Source of the DNA: Alviniconcha marisindica
Lineage: Eukaryota > Mollusca > Gastropoda > Provannidae
Direction of reading: 5' to 3'
Assembly (NCBI GenBank): GCA_018857735.1
Contig: JABMCL010001588.1
Span: 420,001-484,000, forward strand
Length of the DNA: 64,000 nt
Part shown: piece after piece, positions 22,505-34,742 of the stretch
Layout of the letters: each line of letters starts with the position of its first letter
Numbering within the stretch: position 1 is the stretch's first letter
Notes under the pieces: generated by a model
Databases searched by the model: none
What the model saw: the letters and a program-made list of their open reading frames with translations, nothing else
Told to the model about the DNA's origin: nothing
Translations under genes and position numbers: made by a program

Positions 22505-23352
22505 CCCACTCTTTTCCACCAAGGATAGGATTGGAGGACCACCACGGCCACACAACCTCCCCATTGCACTTGCGGTGTGAGATCTCTTGGTAGCATCACC
22601 GTTGCCACAATACGGTGTCCATTATCTATTACCTTGCATGGAGGTGTGTGTATGTTGGGGGGGGGGGGGGGGGGGGGCAGACTAGCTGGCTCACTTGTCA
22701 ACTACGGTGCAGTTGCAGTATTTGTCTTGCTATTCTGTGGCTATCTTAGAGGGCAAAAAAATCTAGCACAATGCATGCAGTGCAAACCTTGAACCGTAAC
22801 TATTAATAGACACGCCAGTCGTGGTTATCAGCGCTTTTATCAGAATGTTATGACATGTTGTCATGTAGTGTTTGTCTTTTTCACATTCATCTCATACATG
22901 TGATTGTAGTGTGCATGTATACATACTGATGCAGATTGCTTGTTGTGTGGTTAGTGTATTTGTTGCAACTGTTTTACTTCGTGGCTAGCTTCACATGTGA
23001 ATGGTTGACTGGGCGTTAAAAATCCAACTCTCTGTAAATGTAATGATCGGGTATAGTTAGCACTGCTACTATTTGTTGTGTTTACTTTAGGCTTGCTGGC
23101 GAACTGCTTGCCGCTGGGCTGTGGCGTAAAACTTAACATTTCTCAAACTAGTAAAAAATCGAGTATAAGTTGATCTGTCCTTAACCAATTTTTAAGGTTA
23201 CGAGAATTAAAACAACAGGTGTTGTTGAGGAAACAATGTTCACTGTCAGTTCATTCCAAAACGGGAATAATTTTAGGTGTTGTTTTGGTTTATTAAGGTT
23301 TGAACTTGGAGTGACAAAGTCATGTTCTCTATGTGTGAGTTAGAGTGACGGT

Positions 23353-23855
23353 TTGGGGAGCGGGATAACTCAGTGTTACAGCGCCGGACTCGTGATCGAG
23401 AGGTCCCGGGTTCGAGTCTCCGTAGGAGCGGCGGGAGAATTTTATTCTCCAAGGTCATCTTTCTGTGCTGACTCTTATTTCGATGTCCGTTCCACCCCTG
23501 GTAAAAGATCCCGGTCATTGTGCCAAATGTACAGGTGGCAGGTTACAGCTAGACACACATGCACCCTATCTATGTGGCTTTGAATGAAATGACACTGTAA
23601 ACTGGTGCGTAGTTGTATGCTGTATATAGAACTTGTGCCGAGACGGCAACAGTTGTACGTGGCACCAGCCAAGCAACAACCAAATAGTGCTAGCGGTAAG
23701 TACACCACTTCGGTGGATATGTAAAAAAAAAAAAACGCGCTATAAAAGGATACAGTCACTCTTTCAAAATCACATGCGACATGAGTGCAGTGAGTCTGCA
23801 TGAGAGCAGAGAATAGCGCTGTATAAAGGCGAACAATAATAATAATAATTGGAAG
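23353..23855 (+). mobile_element. Composite tRNA-derived SINE, near full length
   Basis: The head ggggagcgggataactcagt followed by gttacag carries A-box and B-box words (GGGTTCGAGTCTCC at 23408). A body with gtgccgactct-like sequence follows, then a second module (23625-23800) shared with 45258-45790, then gcagagaatagcgctgtata and an AAT-repeat tail. Pol III transcription and LINE-dependent mobilisation are known for such elements; activity here is unknown. Confidence 0.85.
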
Positions 23856-24279
23856 GTGCCTGTATTCTGCTGTTTAATGTAAGTTGCATTAAAAGGTTTC
23901 ATGAATTTCTTACAGTTGCCAGTTTTACACTCAGAGGTCAAGTGACGGCTGCTTTAAATTTGCTGGATGTTTCATTGACAAGATACCAAATACCCATATT
24001 ACCGATGTACCCCTTGTCGATACCGTCTGACCTCAGTCGTGTGAACCTCATCAGTACGACGGCTGAATATAGACAATGCTTAAGATAACGGTTTGAGTCT
24101 TGGATCATTTGCACAGTGTGTAAACTATGTAGGTGGGGTGGGGGGCCGCGTGCATGCGGGCATGTGTATATTTTCTTCTGGCGGCGGAAGCGTTGTGCCT
24201 GGTCGTGGAGACAGGTTTGGTTTTGTTCTTACCCGTTTCATTAACAGCTCACTTTTGCAGTTGAACCCCCCGCCCCCCC

Positions 24280-24284
<5 letters not shown>

Positions 24285-24316
<32 letters not shown>
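24285..24316 (+). repeat. CA microsatellite
   Basis: Pure CA array, preceded by a C-rich patch. Confidence 0.95.
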
Positions 24317-24319
<3 letters not shown>

Positions 24320-24597
24320 AAAAGCAATGGCAGGTGATAGACTGCACGTGACAGATCAGCTTCAAGCGCAGGAACCACTGAAAGTTATGATCGCATTTGA
24401 TCTCGCGCGCACCATCTCCGTTCTGTAAATATTTGTGGGGATCTCGGTCGTGGTGTTGTCTTTGCGTGCAGCCAGAGTAGAGATGCAGGCCTCTCTCACA
24501 AGCTTTGAGTGTTGCAGGCGTAAATCTGGCGCAAACCAGGTGGGGCTAGTAAGTCAAGAGGGTAGAAGCTCGTCAGAAATATCTGCGTGAAGTCGAG

Positions 24598-24930
24598 AAC
24601 TCCATTCCCGTTCTTCTCCAACAATCTTAGAGTTAGATGACACTCAGAAAGTCTTGCACGCACGTCATAGAGTTTGGGGATTTTGCAACTTTACGATGCC
24701 TAGAAATAGAGCAGTTCGTTCTTCTTCTCGTTGTGCAGTTGTAGAGAATACTCAGAAAGTAAGCACTCACGTCGTAGTGTTTGGTGATTTTGTAACTTTA
24801 TGATGCCTAGAAGTAGAGCACTCCATTCTTGTTCTTCTTGTACAAATGGAGTACAGAGTACAGTTAAATGCGTCCAGATCTATAGAACACTCAGAAAAGT
24901 CTGCACGCACAACATGAGGTTTGTGAATAC
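24598..24930 (+). repeat. Diverged tandem repeat, about 115-base unit, three copies
   Basis: Units share agaactccattc/gttcttctt, actcagaaagt, cgcacgtc, gtttggggattttg and tgatgcctaga, with roughly 15-25% divergence by eye. Confidence 0.7.
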
Positions 24931-25095
24931 ATATATATATATAACATTGTGACGCCTTGCTGTGTCGATCACGGTCAGTAATGGCCCCGCACAAACTGCG
25001 TATGGAGCTGCAGCTTTTTGGTGCTTCAAGTTACACCTGTTCTCCAAATCTGGCTGTTCGCTTATTCGACCCCTGATAACGGTGGTCCTTTTTTT

Positions 25096-25097
<2 letters not shown>

Positions 25098-25126
<29 letters not shown>
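25098..25126 (+). repeat. Poly-G tract (29)
   Basis: Uninterrupted run of 29 G. Confidence 0.95.
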
Positions 25127-25308
25127 CTTTGGAATTGTGTAGACAGAAACTGAGACTAAAATATATGTGCTGTGCACTTCTTGTACCGCCCTCACCCCCC
25201 ACCCCCGTTTTTAGTTTTTCTGTTTTGTTTTTGCTTTCTTTGTTTAAAACGTGTTCTATTTGGAAGAAGTAACTTCATAGTCCAAGTCACTTTATGATAG
25301 GGTTTTTC

Positions 25309-25313
<5 letters not shown>

Positions 25314-25360
<47 letters not shown>
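25314..25360 (+). repeat. GT microsatellite
   Basis: Pure GT array of about 47 bases. Confidence 0.95.
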
Positions 25361-25365
<5 letters not shown>

Positions 25366-25602
25366 GCGCCAGTGCCACCAGGGTAATGTGCAGTATAGCG
25401 TATATAATATATATATACATTGCACTCCAGCCTAAAAATTAAGATACGAATAAAACGATGTGGAAAAGATTTGTGTTCTTTTCCGATGCGAATTTTCCTC
25501 TTTCTTTCTTCTTCTTCTTTTCATTCTTGGCGTTGATCATCATCATGCAAATGGCACATGACCTCACACTGCGTTTGTTGTGTGTGTTTCAGGAAGTCAG
25601 TA

Positions 25603-25733
25603 AGATGCTATCCTGAGAAGGGCGGTGTCGGGACTGAGGGCAGTCTGGTCCTTTCTGCTGGACATCCTGTTGACGTCGAGTTTTTGGTGCCAGCTTCGAC
25701 TGATATTCAACCTACTCTGGTCTAAATTTTCTC
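25603..25733 (+). other. Candidate exon after a strong acceptor, unidentified
   Basis: An acceptor of good quality (GTTGTGTGTGTTTCAG) at 25602 is followed by a frame open for 43 codons in one phase (KSVRCYPEKGGVGTEG...) ending at a TAA near 25725. The phase would also accept exon A directly, suggesting an alternative short transcript, or the segment may be untranslated. No donor was seen. Confidence 0.15.
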
Positions 25734-25739
25734 ACCGCC

Positions 25740-27015
25740 GCTCGTGCGACCTCCGGTCTTTTTCGTTGATTTTTATTTTGTGAGTGATACATTTCGTACG
25801 GTGGGGAGCGTGCAGTAGCGTGGGTGTGTGCTCGACTTAGTGAAACGTGTGTGTGTGTGGGGGGGGGGGGGGGGGTGACATTGATTGATTTGGGTTGTGC
25901 GTGTCTTCGAGTGTTCGCCTATGTTGCAATCGAGCACATGTGTATGTTGCGTGTACAGATGAGTCATTGCCTATCATCGTTGGGGGAGGGGGGGGGGGGG
26001 GGGGGGGGGTAACACATATGTGCTAGCTCTTTCGGGAGTTGAACAGCTCACGGTGTTAACAGTGGGCGACTTGGGGGTCCAAAATCATTTAGCGTCGATG
26101 CCAGCCTTTTGTTCTTGTTTCTCTGCCAGTGCTGTGTTGTTGTCTATCATTAACACTAATGTTTCCATATATGTATATATATAGGTTACATGATCAGCTC
26201 GTGAATAATTAACTAGACCCCCTGGTGTATGGCCATTGCTTAGTGTAGTTAAAAGCTTGTTTGCGCGCCGTTCAATAATGAATGCATACAAATTGCCCAG
26301 TGGCGGGGAAGGGCTCACAGGGGCTGTGTTGACGGTGGCGCTCTGGTCAAGGCCTGTTTACTTTTTGTTAGCCCTCGCCCGGCCGCCGTCGCCGCAGAAC
26401 AGGGCCGAGGAAGGTTATGGATATCGGGTTCGATTTGTCTTTGTGGAAGGAGGTGTCTCCTTTTCACGGCTAGAACTGTAAACAGAATTGAATTTTGAGT
26501 GCCCCTTTACGCCTTGCCTGGGCTTTTCTGCAGCCAGCGTGAAATGTCAAAGGCTCATATTTCTCATTCAGGTTTCTCTCTGGCACTCTGGCTCTCTGTC
26601 TCTGTCTGTCTGTCTGTCTGTCTCTCTGTCTCTCTGTCTCTGTCTGTCTGTCTCTCTCGCGAATAGATGCATGATTAACTGAAGACAGACTTAGGAAACG
26701 TTTTCGATGCTGCGTCTTTCCCTGATCGTGGGGTCGCTGGGGTGGGGGGTAGTTAGTTAACCCGCTGTGTGCGTGCTTTGTTATGATGTGTGCCAGTGTG
26801 CGTGCGTCTTTGTGCGTGCGTGTGGGTGCAAGCCGGAAGAAGCAGCCCAAGCATAGACTTACTTGCAGTCACTCCCTGATAATCGAGAAATGCCACGATC
26901 GTCATCAGCTTTGTGCATCAATTATTGCCCCCCCTCTCTCTCTCTCTCTCTTTGTTTTTCCCTTCATCTTCTTTTACGTTTGATTGTTACCAGGATGTCT
27001 CTTTCTCTTCCTCAG
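25740..27015. other. CpG-normal spacer or intron
   Basis: Contains G-runs at 25859-25875 and 25990-26009, and a CTGT-rich block at 26580-26660. No gene was recognised. Confidence 0.4.
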
Positions 27016-27053
27016 ATTTCCCTTCTGGTCGCTGGGAGAAATGCTCTAAAGAG
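27016..27053 (+). CDS. Candidate third exon of the same gene (exon C)
   Basis: This has the best splice pair in the 16-60 kb region: acceptor GTCTCTTTCTCTTCCTCAG and donor GAG|GTGAGT. In the phase left by exon B (one base, G) it reads D FPSGRWEKCSKE and ends at a codon boundary. One of the other two phases has a stop. Chaining A, B and C gives a 27-residue open N-terminus over 10.3 kb with two introns. I do not recognise the protein. The next exon should start in phase 0; several acceptors farther right are possible, but none is convincing. Confidence 0.4.
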
Positions 27054-27858
27054 GTGAGTGATGATGTGGGTAGATTGCCTGTGCGCATTGCTCAATCCCG
27101 TGTCTCCTACTCTTAGGTCAGACACTTACAGACTGGCATTCACAACCACCATTAGCAGTAGGGTGTTTATAGTACGTAGACCTTCCCGGTTTTGATTAGT
27201 GTAGTAAATCTGTACAGGGCGTGCAGGTGCTAATGAAATAAATAATTCCAGGACCAAGGATGGGTGTTGTTGGGCGTGCTGGTGCTCTGAGTGACTGTAA
27301 GTGGGTTTTCTAGAACAGTCTGCAATACCGTTTGAGATACGGCATACGGAAGTTGCGTATGCGCGCAAAGAATTAAAACAAGCTTCTTCTTCTTCTTCTT
27401 CTTTTTTTTTTTTTGGGGGGGGGGGGGGGTATTGTTTTTGTTTGGGGAGCAAATTTGAGCAGTGTAGTATAAACTGAAGACAAAGGGGACTGGCTTCAGG
27501 ACCGAGAGACACGCAGGTTACAGGAAACTGGCTTTCGCTTGTTTTTTGTTCCTCATTGAGTCCTATTTGATTGTTTCGTGTTCTGATTTATTTTGATTAC
27601 AGTTCCGCGTGTTTCATTGCATATATATATAGATATAACTTATATGCTTGTGCTGGCCGAGTTTTGACTTGAGGACAGGAGGTTGCCAACCACTAGATGG
27701 TCCGATAGATGAATACAGCATTGAACAATGAAACGCAGAAGTGCAAGTGAGTACTGAGAGTGAAGGGATCGTGTATTGGAGAGGAAACCGTTGACTAAAA
27801 ATCTTTATACTCGAATTAATTTTTTTAAACTGACTGGATCAGTACTCTTTGTTATTAA

Positions 27859-27925
<67 letters not shown>

Positions 27926-28271
27926 CTTCAGTACCTTTCACAACACCTAGGATGCCTTACAATTAGCATGAACCACGTGCACAGAAACGGAAGCCCTGCA
28001 CTTCTTGGTGTACTCGCTTATAAATGTATTTGTTTATACATTGTTGTAAGTCAGCTCAGCTTATGTTATCGTCGTTGTAAGTGAACTCAGAAAGCTTATT
28101 TTATCATTGTTGTAAGTAAGCTCGGTTTATTTTATCGTCGTCGTAAGCAAACTCAGCTTATTTCAGTCATTGTTGTAGCTCATAGTGCATTAACAATCGA
28201 CCACCACACCAGCATCTTTGTTCAGAATAACTGTCTGTGCTCGTGTATTTCCTGAACAGAGAAGGTGACAT

Positions 28272-28302
<31 letters not shown>

Positions 28303-29620
28303 CCTCAAAGCAGCAACAGCAACAGCCTGTCTGCCCGTGTTAGCCGGCCTCCTGCGGCCTCTTTGGGCAGGGAGAGACTAGGAGCTTGACTTTCGCAACA
28401 CTGAATTGGAATTCTCACGTAATGTAACGTGTCTGTGCCTATTCTGGGAACACAGTTCTGTTCGACAGCTTCTTCGCTGAATCCGTGAGTGGGGCAGACG
28501 ACAAAGTGAATTGATTTTCCCTCCCCTCCTCTTCCCTGTTGGAACGAGTGGTGCGACTGCTTTTGTCTCGTAACGCGACGATTCTGTATTTACACAAGAT
28601 TCTCAGTTGCGTGTACCGTGTCTACGACATCTTTGACACGCTGGCTGATTTTTAGGGGGTTTGTTTTTGTTTCTTTCTCGCCGGGTCCACTAGCTGTTCG
28701 GAATTTATGCGAGTTGTCAGTAGTGTCAGTCACTCCCGAAGTCGCGCTTAAACAAGCGGGAAGTTGTAGGTATTAATGTAACTCATAAAACCAGCCCCCC
28801 CCCCCCCCCCCCCCCCTCCCGCCCCCCAGTAATTCGTTCCGGATCAGCTGTTTCTCGTGGAGTTATTTGAAGAAAATTCCGCATTTCAAGAGATTGGGGG
28901 GGGGGGGGGGGGCTTGCTTACAGCGCTTCTGGACCGTATATGCCAACATTCTGATTGGTTGTTTGCAGTATAGTATGCGTACCCTTTCAGCTTTCGTTGT
29001 GCTCTGTTCGGAAGTAATAATACTGAGTGCACTTTGAGGAGCTAATGTGTGTCTAATCAGCTAATGACACGCTAACCAAGTTATGCACGCTGATACTGTC
29101 GAGGACGAATGTTCATGGATGGGCTATCAGCCTGGCGGGATTTCAGTTTGCTGATGAGAATTTTCATTTTACAACAACTTCACTTTGTTTGACTGACTCT
29201 CTCTCTCTCTGTCTCCCTCTCTGATCATTTGTCCCGTTATATGATGTTTTTTAACACTCTGGTTGGTCAGTGGGAGATTGTCCGAAGCAGAAGGTGATTT
29301 TGACTACACGTCCTTAATGTTTATTTGATATTTATTCTATCAGTGTTCAGGGGCCTAGTTTTACTTTAGTATGTATCTGGCAGATTTAGGTCCTAATATT
29401 TAATAGAAAGCGAGTAATGTTTTTCCGGATTTATTATATGAGGACGGAGCGCAACGCACGTTCACTGTGTGAACTTTAAAGTGGCTAGCCTTTAAACAAA
29501 AAACAAAAACAAAAAAGTGTTATCAACAGGGAGACGAGCTCAAAAGAACACAAAAGATTTTGTTTTGGGGATTTCATGTTGCTTTTATATTGAAATTAGA
29601 AAACGAGTTTCGTGAGTGAC
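27054..29620. other. CpG-normal spacer or intron with homopolymers
   Basis: Contains T/G runs at 27400-27430, a CA array (27860-27922), a 30-base poly-G (28272-28301), C-runs at 28797-28816 and a G-run at 28897-28912. No gene was recognised. Confidence 0.4.
28041..28176 (+). repeat. Diverged 34-base minisatellite, four copies
   Basis: Units of the form ttgttgtaagt-a-ctcag-ttatttatcgtcg. Confidence 0.65.
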
Positions 29621-29631
29621 AAGTAGCGGGA

Positions 29632-29690
29632 GTAGGTAAGTAACTTAGTTTTTTACGCCCACTCACCCAATACGGTTATATCAGTAAGAA
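29632..29690 (+). repeat. Single dispersed copy of the 'acgccca' repeat
   Basis: gtaagtaacttagttttttacgcccac followed by an acggttatatcag word also found at 61058. The core is the same as the tandem array at 2068. Confidence 0.6.
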
Positions 29691-29699
29691 AAACAGCGG

Positions 29700-31484
29700 G
29701 ACTTGGTGTGCGATACACCTTGAGGTGTCCAATATTATGTGTCGCACACCGCGATCTCCTAGGTGTTCGTCACAAGAGCACTGTGCTCACACCGCCCAAG
29801 GAAGAAGATCAAAGGAGCTGTGGCAGGCGTCAGGCCAGCTGTGACATGACCCTGTTTGTTTTTAGGGTGTCTAACCCGGTCTGGCTTGTTCGTCACCCAT
29901 AAAACGGTTATGGTTCATGATTATATTAATAGCGGGGTCTTTGAAGACAAACTGCTGAACTTTACGTTTATGGTTTCGTCTCCTCCACGTGCTGGACCGA
30001 GTAATTATGTTTTTAGAAGGCTACTTCCTTTGAATTAAAGTAGGACGTGCCCTTTAAATCGAAGCCTGACGTAACTCTTCCGGCTTTGCACACACACGCG
30101 CGCAGACAGACAGACAGACAGACAGAGAGGGGGGGGGGGGGGGGGGGAGAGAAATGGGTTCAGTCGTGTCTGTTGTATTGTTCCCATCCCATACCATTAG
30201 AGAAGAATGGAGCGAAACGCCCGCCATCCTCTGGGTGTGCCGTCAATTCAGGCATCTGTGAAACGAAGTGACAGCTTCCTATTTCACCACCATAGCTAAG
30301 CCGCATGTGAAAATCCTTCACGCGGGGACTGAAAACACAGCTGGCTGGCAGAGTTCTCTCTCTCTCTCTCTCTCTGGTGGTCATGGAAACCAGGTGAGAG
30401 ATTCTGCCAGTTGACTGAGCGCCGAGCGAGATGGCATGTTGTGTGGCCGATGAGGCGAGCTTTCTCGGTGACTCTCCACACGTTTCGCCGGGACTCTCTT
30501 TCTCGCTCGATGTTGAAAAGCTGTGCACACCAAAGGAAGTGCTCTCCCTTCCTTTGCATATTCTGCCCAGATCTGCCAGCGCTGACTCTGTTAAACTTTC
30601 CTTCCACACAGTCGCGCCTCCTCCACAACTGCTAAACGCACGCGCACAGAGAGAGAGGGGGAGAGTCCCATTGGTATAACTTGGTGTCACACTGATTTTC
30701 AATCGTTCATTTCCCACAGATACGAGGAAGGTGTGGTCATAATAATTTCAGCAAACTTGTGGGATTTCTTCTCTCTCTCTTTTCTTTTTGACGTTATTCC
30801 AACATAACAACTAACAACATCCTATCAGTCGTGAGCAACTTTAGCGGCGTTTGATCAATTGTTCCGAATGGTACCGTCAGTAGCGGTTTGTGATTGTTTA
30901 CCTTTCAACGTCTGAAGGTCTAATGGTAATAATAATATAATGCAGGGTAGTTCTACAACACCCTTCTTCCGTACAACTACAAGGTAGGAGCCCAGATGCA
31001 ATAATATTAAGAACACACTCTTCCAAAAAGGTAGGCGATCTTTCGCCAAATGTTTCTGTGTTTACAGGAGGAGTGACAAAGGTGCGGATGCCAGATGCGG
31101 ATCGTAATTGTCTAGCTGGTGTATACGGTTGAGGGAGATGAAACAGCTGAGTGTACCGGTCTATATTTCAACCGTCCTGTATACCGTACGGCGAACACTC
31201 TGTAACGAGGTTTACTAGTAATACCGTGCTACTCTATAAGGGAGTGGACGTGCTTAGGCAGCTATTGATCAGCTTGTCAACCTGTTGACGGGCCCACCGT
31301 GTCCTTGTCCAGTGGCGCGGAAAAGACAGGGTTTACTGCCGACGCCTTGACAAGCACAGCAATTGTGTTGCTCACACATTGTCTTGGGCCAGCGGTCAAG
31401 TCAGCAAGCTAACGACCGCCTTGACCGCGTGTACGCGTTTTGCACACTGACACACATCGATTGCGTTTACAGGCTTGTTTACAG

Positions 31485-31522
<38 letters not shown>

Positions 31523-31700
31523 ATAGGATTTTATTGAGTCACTGGCGTGCAGGGTCGATTTAGTTCGTTGAGTCACTTGACATTGTGGCACGTGTTGTGT
31601 GGCACGTGTTGGACTGAGCGTAATGGGATAGTCTCGTGGTAAGTGAGTCGATCTGTTGTACACGTGTGTAGATCGAGTCGGTAATTGTTGGAGTGTTTGG
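29700..31700. other. CpG-normal spacer
   Basis: Holds a G-run next to GACA repeats (30107-30147), a CT array at 30357-30375, the open frame at 30431 and a TA array (31487-31517). Nothing further was recognised. Confidence 0.4.
30431..30679 (+). other. 82-codon open frame in good initiation context, unidentified
   Basis: GCGAGATGGC starts a frame with mixed, non-repetitive composition (MACCVADEASFLGDSPHV...KLCTPKEVLSLPLHIL...), ending at TAA 30677-30679. An opposing frame overlaps it completely. No domain, signal peptide or homologue was recognised. A strong acceptor (TTCATTTCCCACAG) follows at 30719. It may be a chance frame. Confidence 0.15.
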
Positions 31701-31708
31701 GGGCAGGT

Positions 31709-32545
31709 CAGCCACAGTATGCATTTTTGTTGGTTGGTTGGTTGGTTGGTTTCTTTCTTTGTTTACCTGTCCTCATATCTTCATGACACAGTGAGACGCG
31801 TTTTTGTTGGTTTCTTTGTTTGTTTACCTGTCCTTCGTTTTGTTTCCTCATAGCACTGTGAGACGAGACTTAACTAGCTGGGTCAGCCACAGTATGCATT
31901 TTTGTTGGTTGGTTGGTTTCTTTCTTTGTTTACCTGTCCTTCGTTTTGTTTCCTCATAGCACTGTGAGACGAGACTTAACTAGCTGGGTCAGCCACAGTA
32001 TGCATTTTTGTTGGTTGGTTGGTTTCTTTCTTTGTTTACCTGTCCTCATATCCCCATAACACAATGAGACGCATTTTTGTTGGTTTCTTTCTTTGTTTAC
32101 CTGTCCTTCGTTTTGTTTCCTCATAGCACTGTGAGACGAGACTTAACTAGCTGGGTCAGCCACAGTATGCATTTTTGTTGGTTGGTCGGTTTCTTTCTTT
32201 GTTTACCTGCCCTCATATCCCCATAACACAATGAGACGCGTTTTTGTTGGGTTCTTTCTTTGTTTACCTGTCCTTCATTTTGTTTCCTCATAGCACAGTG
32301 AGACGAGATTTAACCAGTTGAAAACAAACCCATTTTTGTGGGATTGTTGGTTGGTTAGTTTCTTTTTGTTGTTGTTGTTTGTTCACCCGTCCGTCGTTTT
32401 GCTTCCTCATAACAACAAGGGGACGAAACCTATCCAGTTGAATTTCAGCAGGTCGATAGATGAACCCTATCCTCTTAACACGATGAGACGCATTTTGGTT
32501 GGTTTCTTTCTTTCATTACCAGTCCTCGTTTTGCCTTCATAACAA
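31709..32545 (+). repeat. Higher-order minisatellite built from two unit types
   Basis: Copies opening with cagccacagtatgcattttt start at 31709, 31883, 31990 and 32157, giving alternating lengths of 174, 107 and 167 bases. The long form contains an internal extra copy of the ttggtttctttctttgttta segment. A degenerate end continues to about 32545. The TTGG tetranucleotide number varies among copies. Confidence 0.88.
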
Positions 32546-33525
32546 CCAGTTGGGCCTCTGTGCGTCGGCTGTTGGGCAATACACTGTAATGGCCGGGCGC
32601 CGAGGGAAGGTGGAGGTTGGGAGCGCTTGGCATGCCACGGTTAGCTCTGGCCAGCGCCCCAGCGCACAGGTGTAGGTTAGGTTATTCCTGGCAACAGGTG
32701 TGGGCTTTGATGTAAACGTACGCTGCGATCAAATTTCGCTGCTAGCTCGCTGCTGCTGCTGCCCCCCCCCCCGACTCGCCCACTTGTAATATCCATCTCT
32801 ACCTGTGTGCCTTTGTTTTGTCTCTTCGTGTGGTGCTGGGCGTCAAAAAAAAAGAAAAGAAAAAAGGCCAAGCTACTACTCAGCTGCGTCTTCCTATCAG
32901 CGCCCCTGCCAGCACTTACGGTCATGGTCTGATGAATTCTTGTAGGTCCTCGTCGTGGTACGTTTGTGGTGAGTTCCAATTCCAGTTCGTAAGTGATGCG
33001 TTATTTTCCATGTCGGCGGTTGACTGAAGCAAGCTTCCTCTTTCCGTTTCTCTACATGGATCGCTGGTTTTGTTCATAGTGATTGGGGGGATGTGAAACA
33101 GCAGAGGCAATGATCTGTTTATTGTCTTTGGTAAACCGAACACAGTAACAGTGTCACTAGCTGAGTTTTGCTTCTGATTTCATAGTTTGTGTTCTGACTT
33201 TGTACAGTTTAAACATGGACATTCTTGAATGTGTCGAGGTGGGCTTGCCTTTAAGCGTTTTTGATCAGTTGTAAAGAGGTAAACTGTAAATATTGATGTG
33301 TGGTTATTATTGTGTAGATTGACTTGGTTGTGTACTTGTGTTTCTCCTGGATGTCACAGCTTTGTGACTGACTGGATGGGTGTAAATTCTTAACTATAGA
33401 AAACCGCAGTCAGTCCATTATTAAAGAGCTCGTTCTGTGTGCTGGCGGCATGGTGTAAGACATAATTATTCTCTCTCTCGCTCTTCTTCCCCTCTCTCTC
33501 GCTCTTTCAAACACACACACACACA

Positions 33526-33558
<33 letters not shown>

Positions 33559-34530
33559 AACATCAACAAATACTGCTCACGTCTGTGTGTGTCAGCGAGG
33601 CACCCGTTTACCAAGGCCCATGGCCGACTGGCTGTTTGTCAGTAGCTGCGGTGTTGCGTAACTTTGGAGCCGGCCCTCTTGCCCGCCCATGCCAGCACGT
33701 GACTCCGATCGTGAAAAGGACAAAAGACCATTTTTCTAATTAGCTTGGGCCGCGCGAGGAGGAGGAAGCCTTGTGCAATGGACGAGAATAGTAAAGGTTA
33801 AGCGAGTGGCATTCAACCTTAAAGTGTCTGTCACTCTTCCGCTCCGGCCCTCCGCTCTTGCCTCTTCCCCCGCCCCCTCTCTTTTCTCTTTTCTGTACAA
33901 TTTCAACACTCCAGTCCTCTCGATTTTACTTGATGCGAAAGAATCGCAAGTGTTCACAATGTTCCTGGCTCGTGGCGTTGAATGAAGAATCCACTTGATC
34001 AGTGGTATTGGCGTATCATCCAGTATTGTGGGCTATGCGTCCGTGAAAATAGTCGAGAGACAAAGCGTGAAATAACTCGGTACTACATCGTTGAACCCAG
34101 TCGGCCAAAGCCGAACACGGCAACTCGTAATTTGAAAAGATGATGAATAGTGAATGGGAAAAGAAGTACTTCCGTCCCTTTTGTACGACGGTACAACTGA
34201 CTCGTGTATTATTGTATGAACACTTGCTTAGCACCTCATCTTCAGATGAGCCCTGTGCATGTGCTTCGCAGTGGCAACTGTTTAGCACCATTCCCCTGCT
34301 TTCGAGCAGACCCACTGAGCTCTTGTCGCATGCAACTCTGAATGAGTGAATGTTGCTTTTTCACAGCGCGTTTTTGAATATCCACAGAAGTGATGCACTT
34401 ACAGTACTGTTTGGTGGTTGCATGGTGATCTGGTGCCGCGTGAAACAGCTGCCGTCTAGGCGCATGTTTTGTGTACACCATACAGCCATGTATCAATTTA
34501 TAGTGTGACCTTAGTCAAAGCCAGTGCTTA
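32546..34530. other. CpG-normal spacer
   Basis: Contains a CTG-rich patch (32746-32760), a short C-run and a CT/CA block at 33470-33555. No gene was recognised. An AT-rich, CpG-poorer patch lies at 33100-33440. Confidence 0.4.
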
Positions 34531-34742
34531 GGGTGCGTTCACGTTATCTGTAACCTGCCATCTGCACTTTTGACAGAATGACCGGGGTCTTGCACCCCAT
34601 GTTACCGCAGTAGCATGTAAAAGAACCCGGGATACCGAAATGAGAGTCGGCACAAAATCCCGCGGGAGCTGCCGGGAATCGAACTCGCGACCTTTCGATC
34701 ACAAGTCCGGCGCTCTGTTGCTGAGCTTTCCCCGCTCCCCTA
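34530..34742 (-). mobile_element. tRNA-derived SINE, minus strand
   Basis: Read leftward from 34742 the head is ggggagcggggaaagctcag, with B-box word gagttcgattccc near 34680. A body matching the element at 23353 follows (tgccgactctcatttcggtat; ggtcattctgtc; ggcaggttaca). Truncated at about 34530, without the second module. Confidence 0.85.

Larger units (their letters stand above)
20800..23350. other. CpG-normal spacer without recognised gene
   Basis: Contains the GT array above, T/C-rich segments near 21820-21905, a G18 run at 22659-22677 and the TATA-like word at 22497. No reading frame with a recognisable domain. Confidence 0.4.

Noticed and set aside
23357..23430. tRNA gene
   Set aside because: Same reasoning: the tRNA-like part is followed by a SINE body shared with other copies.
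30160..30717. 185-codon minus-strand frame, the longest in the window
   Set aside because: Its composition changes abruptly, it contains a RERERE stretch from a CT array, it has no recognisable domain, and an opposing frame has equally plausible codons.
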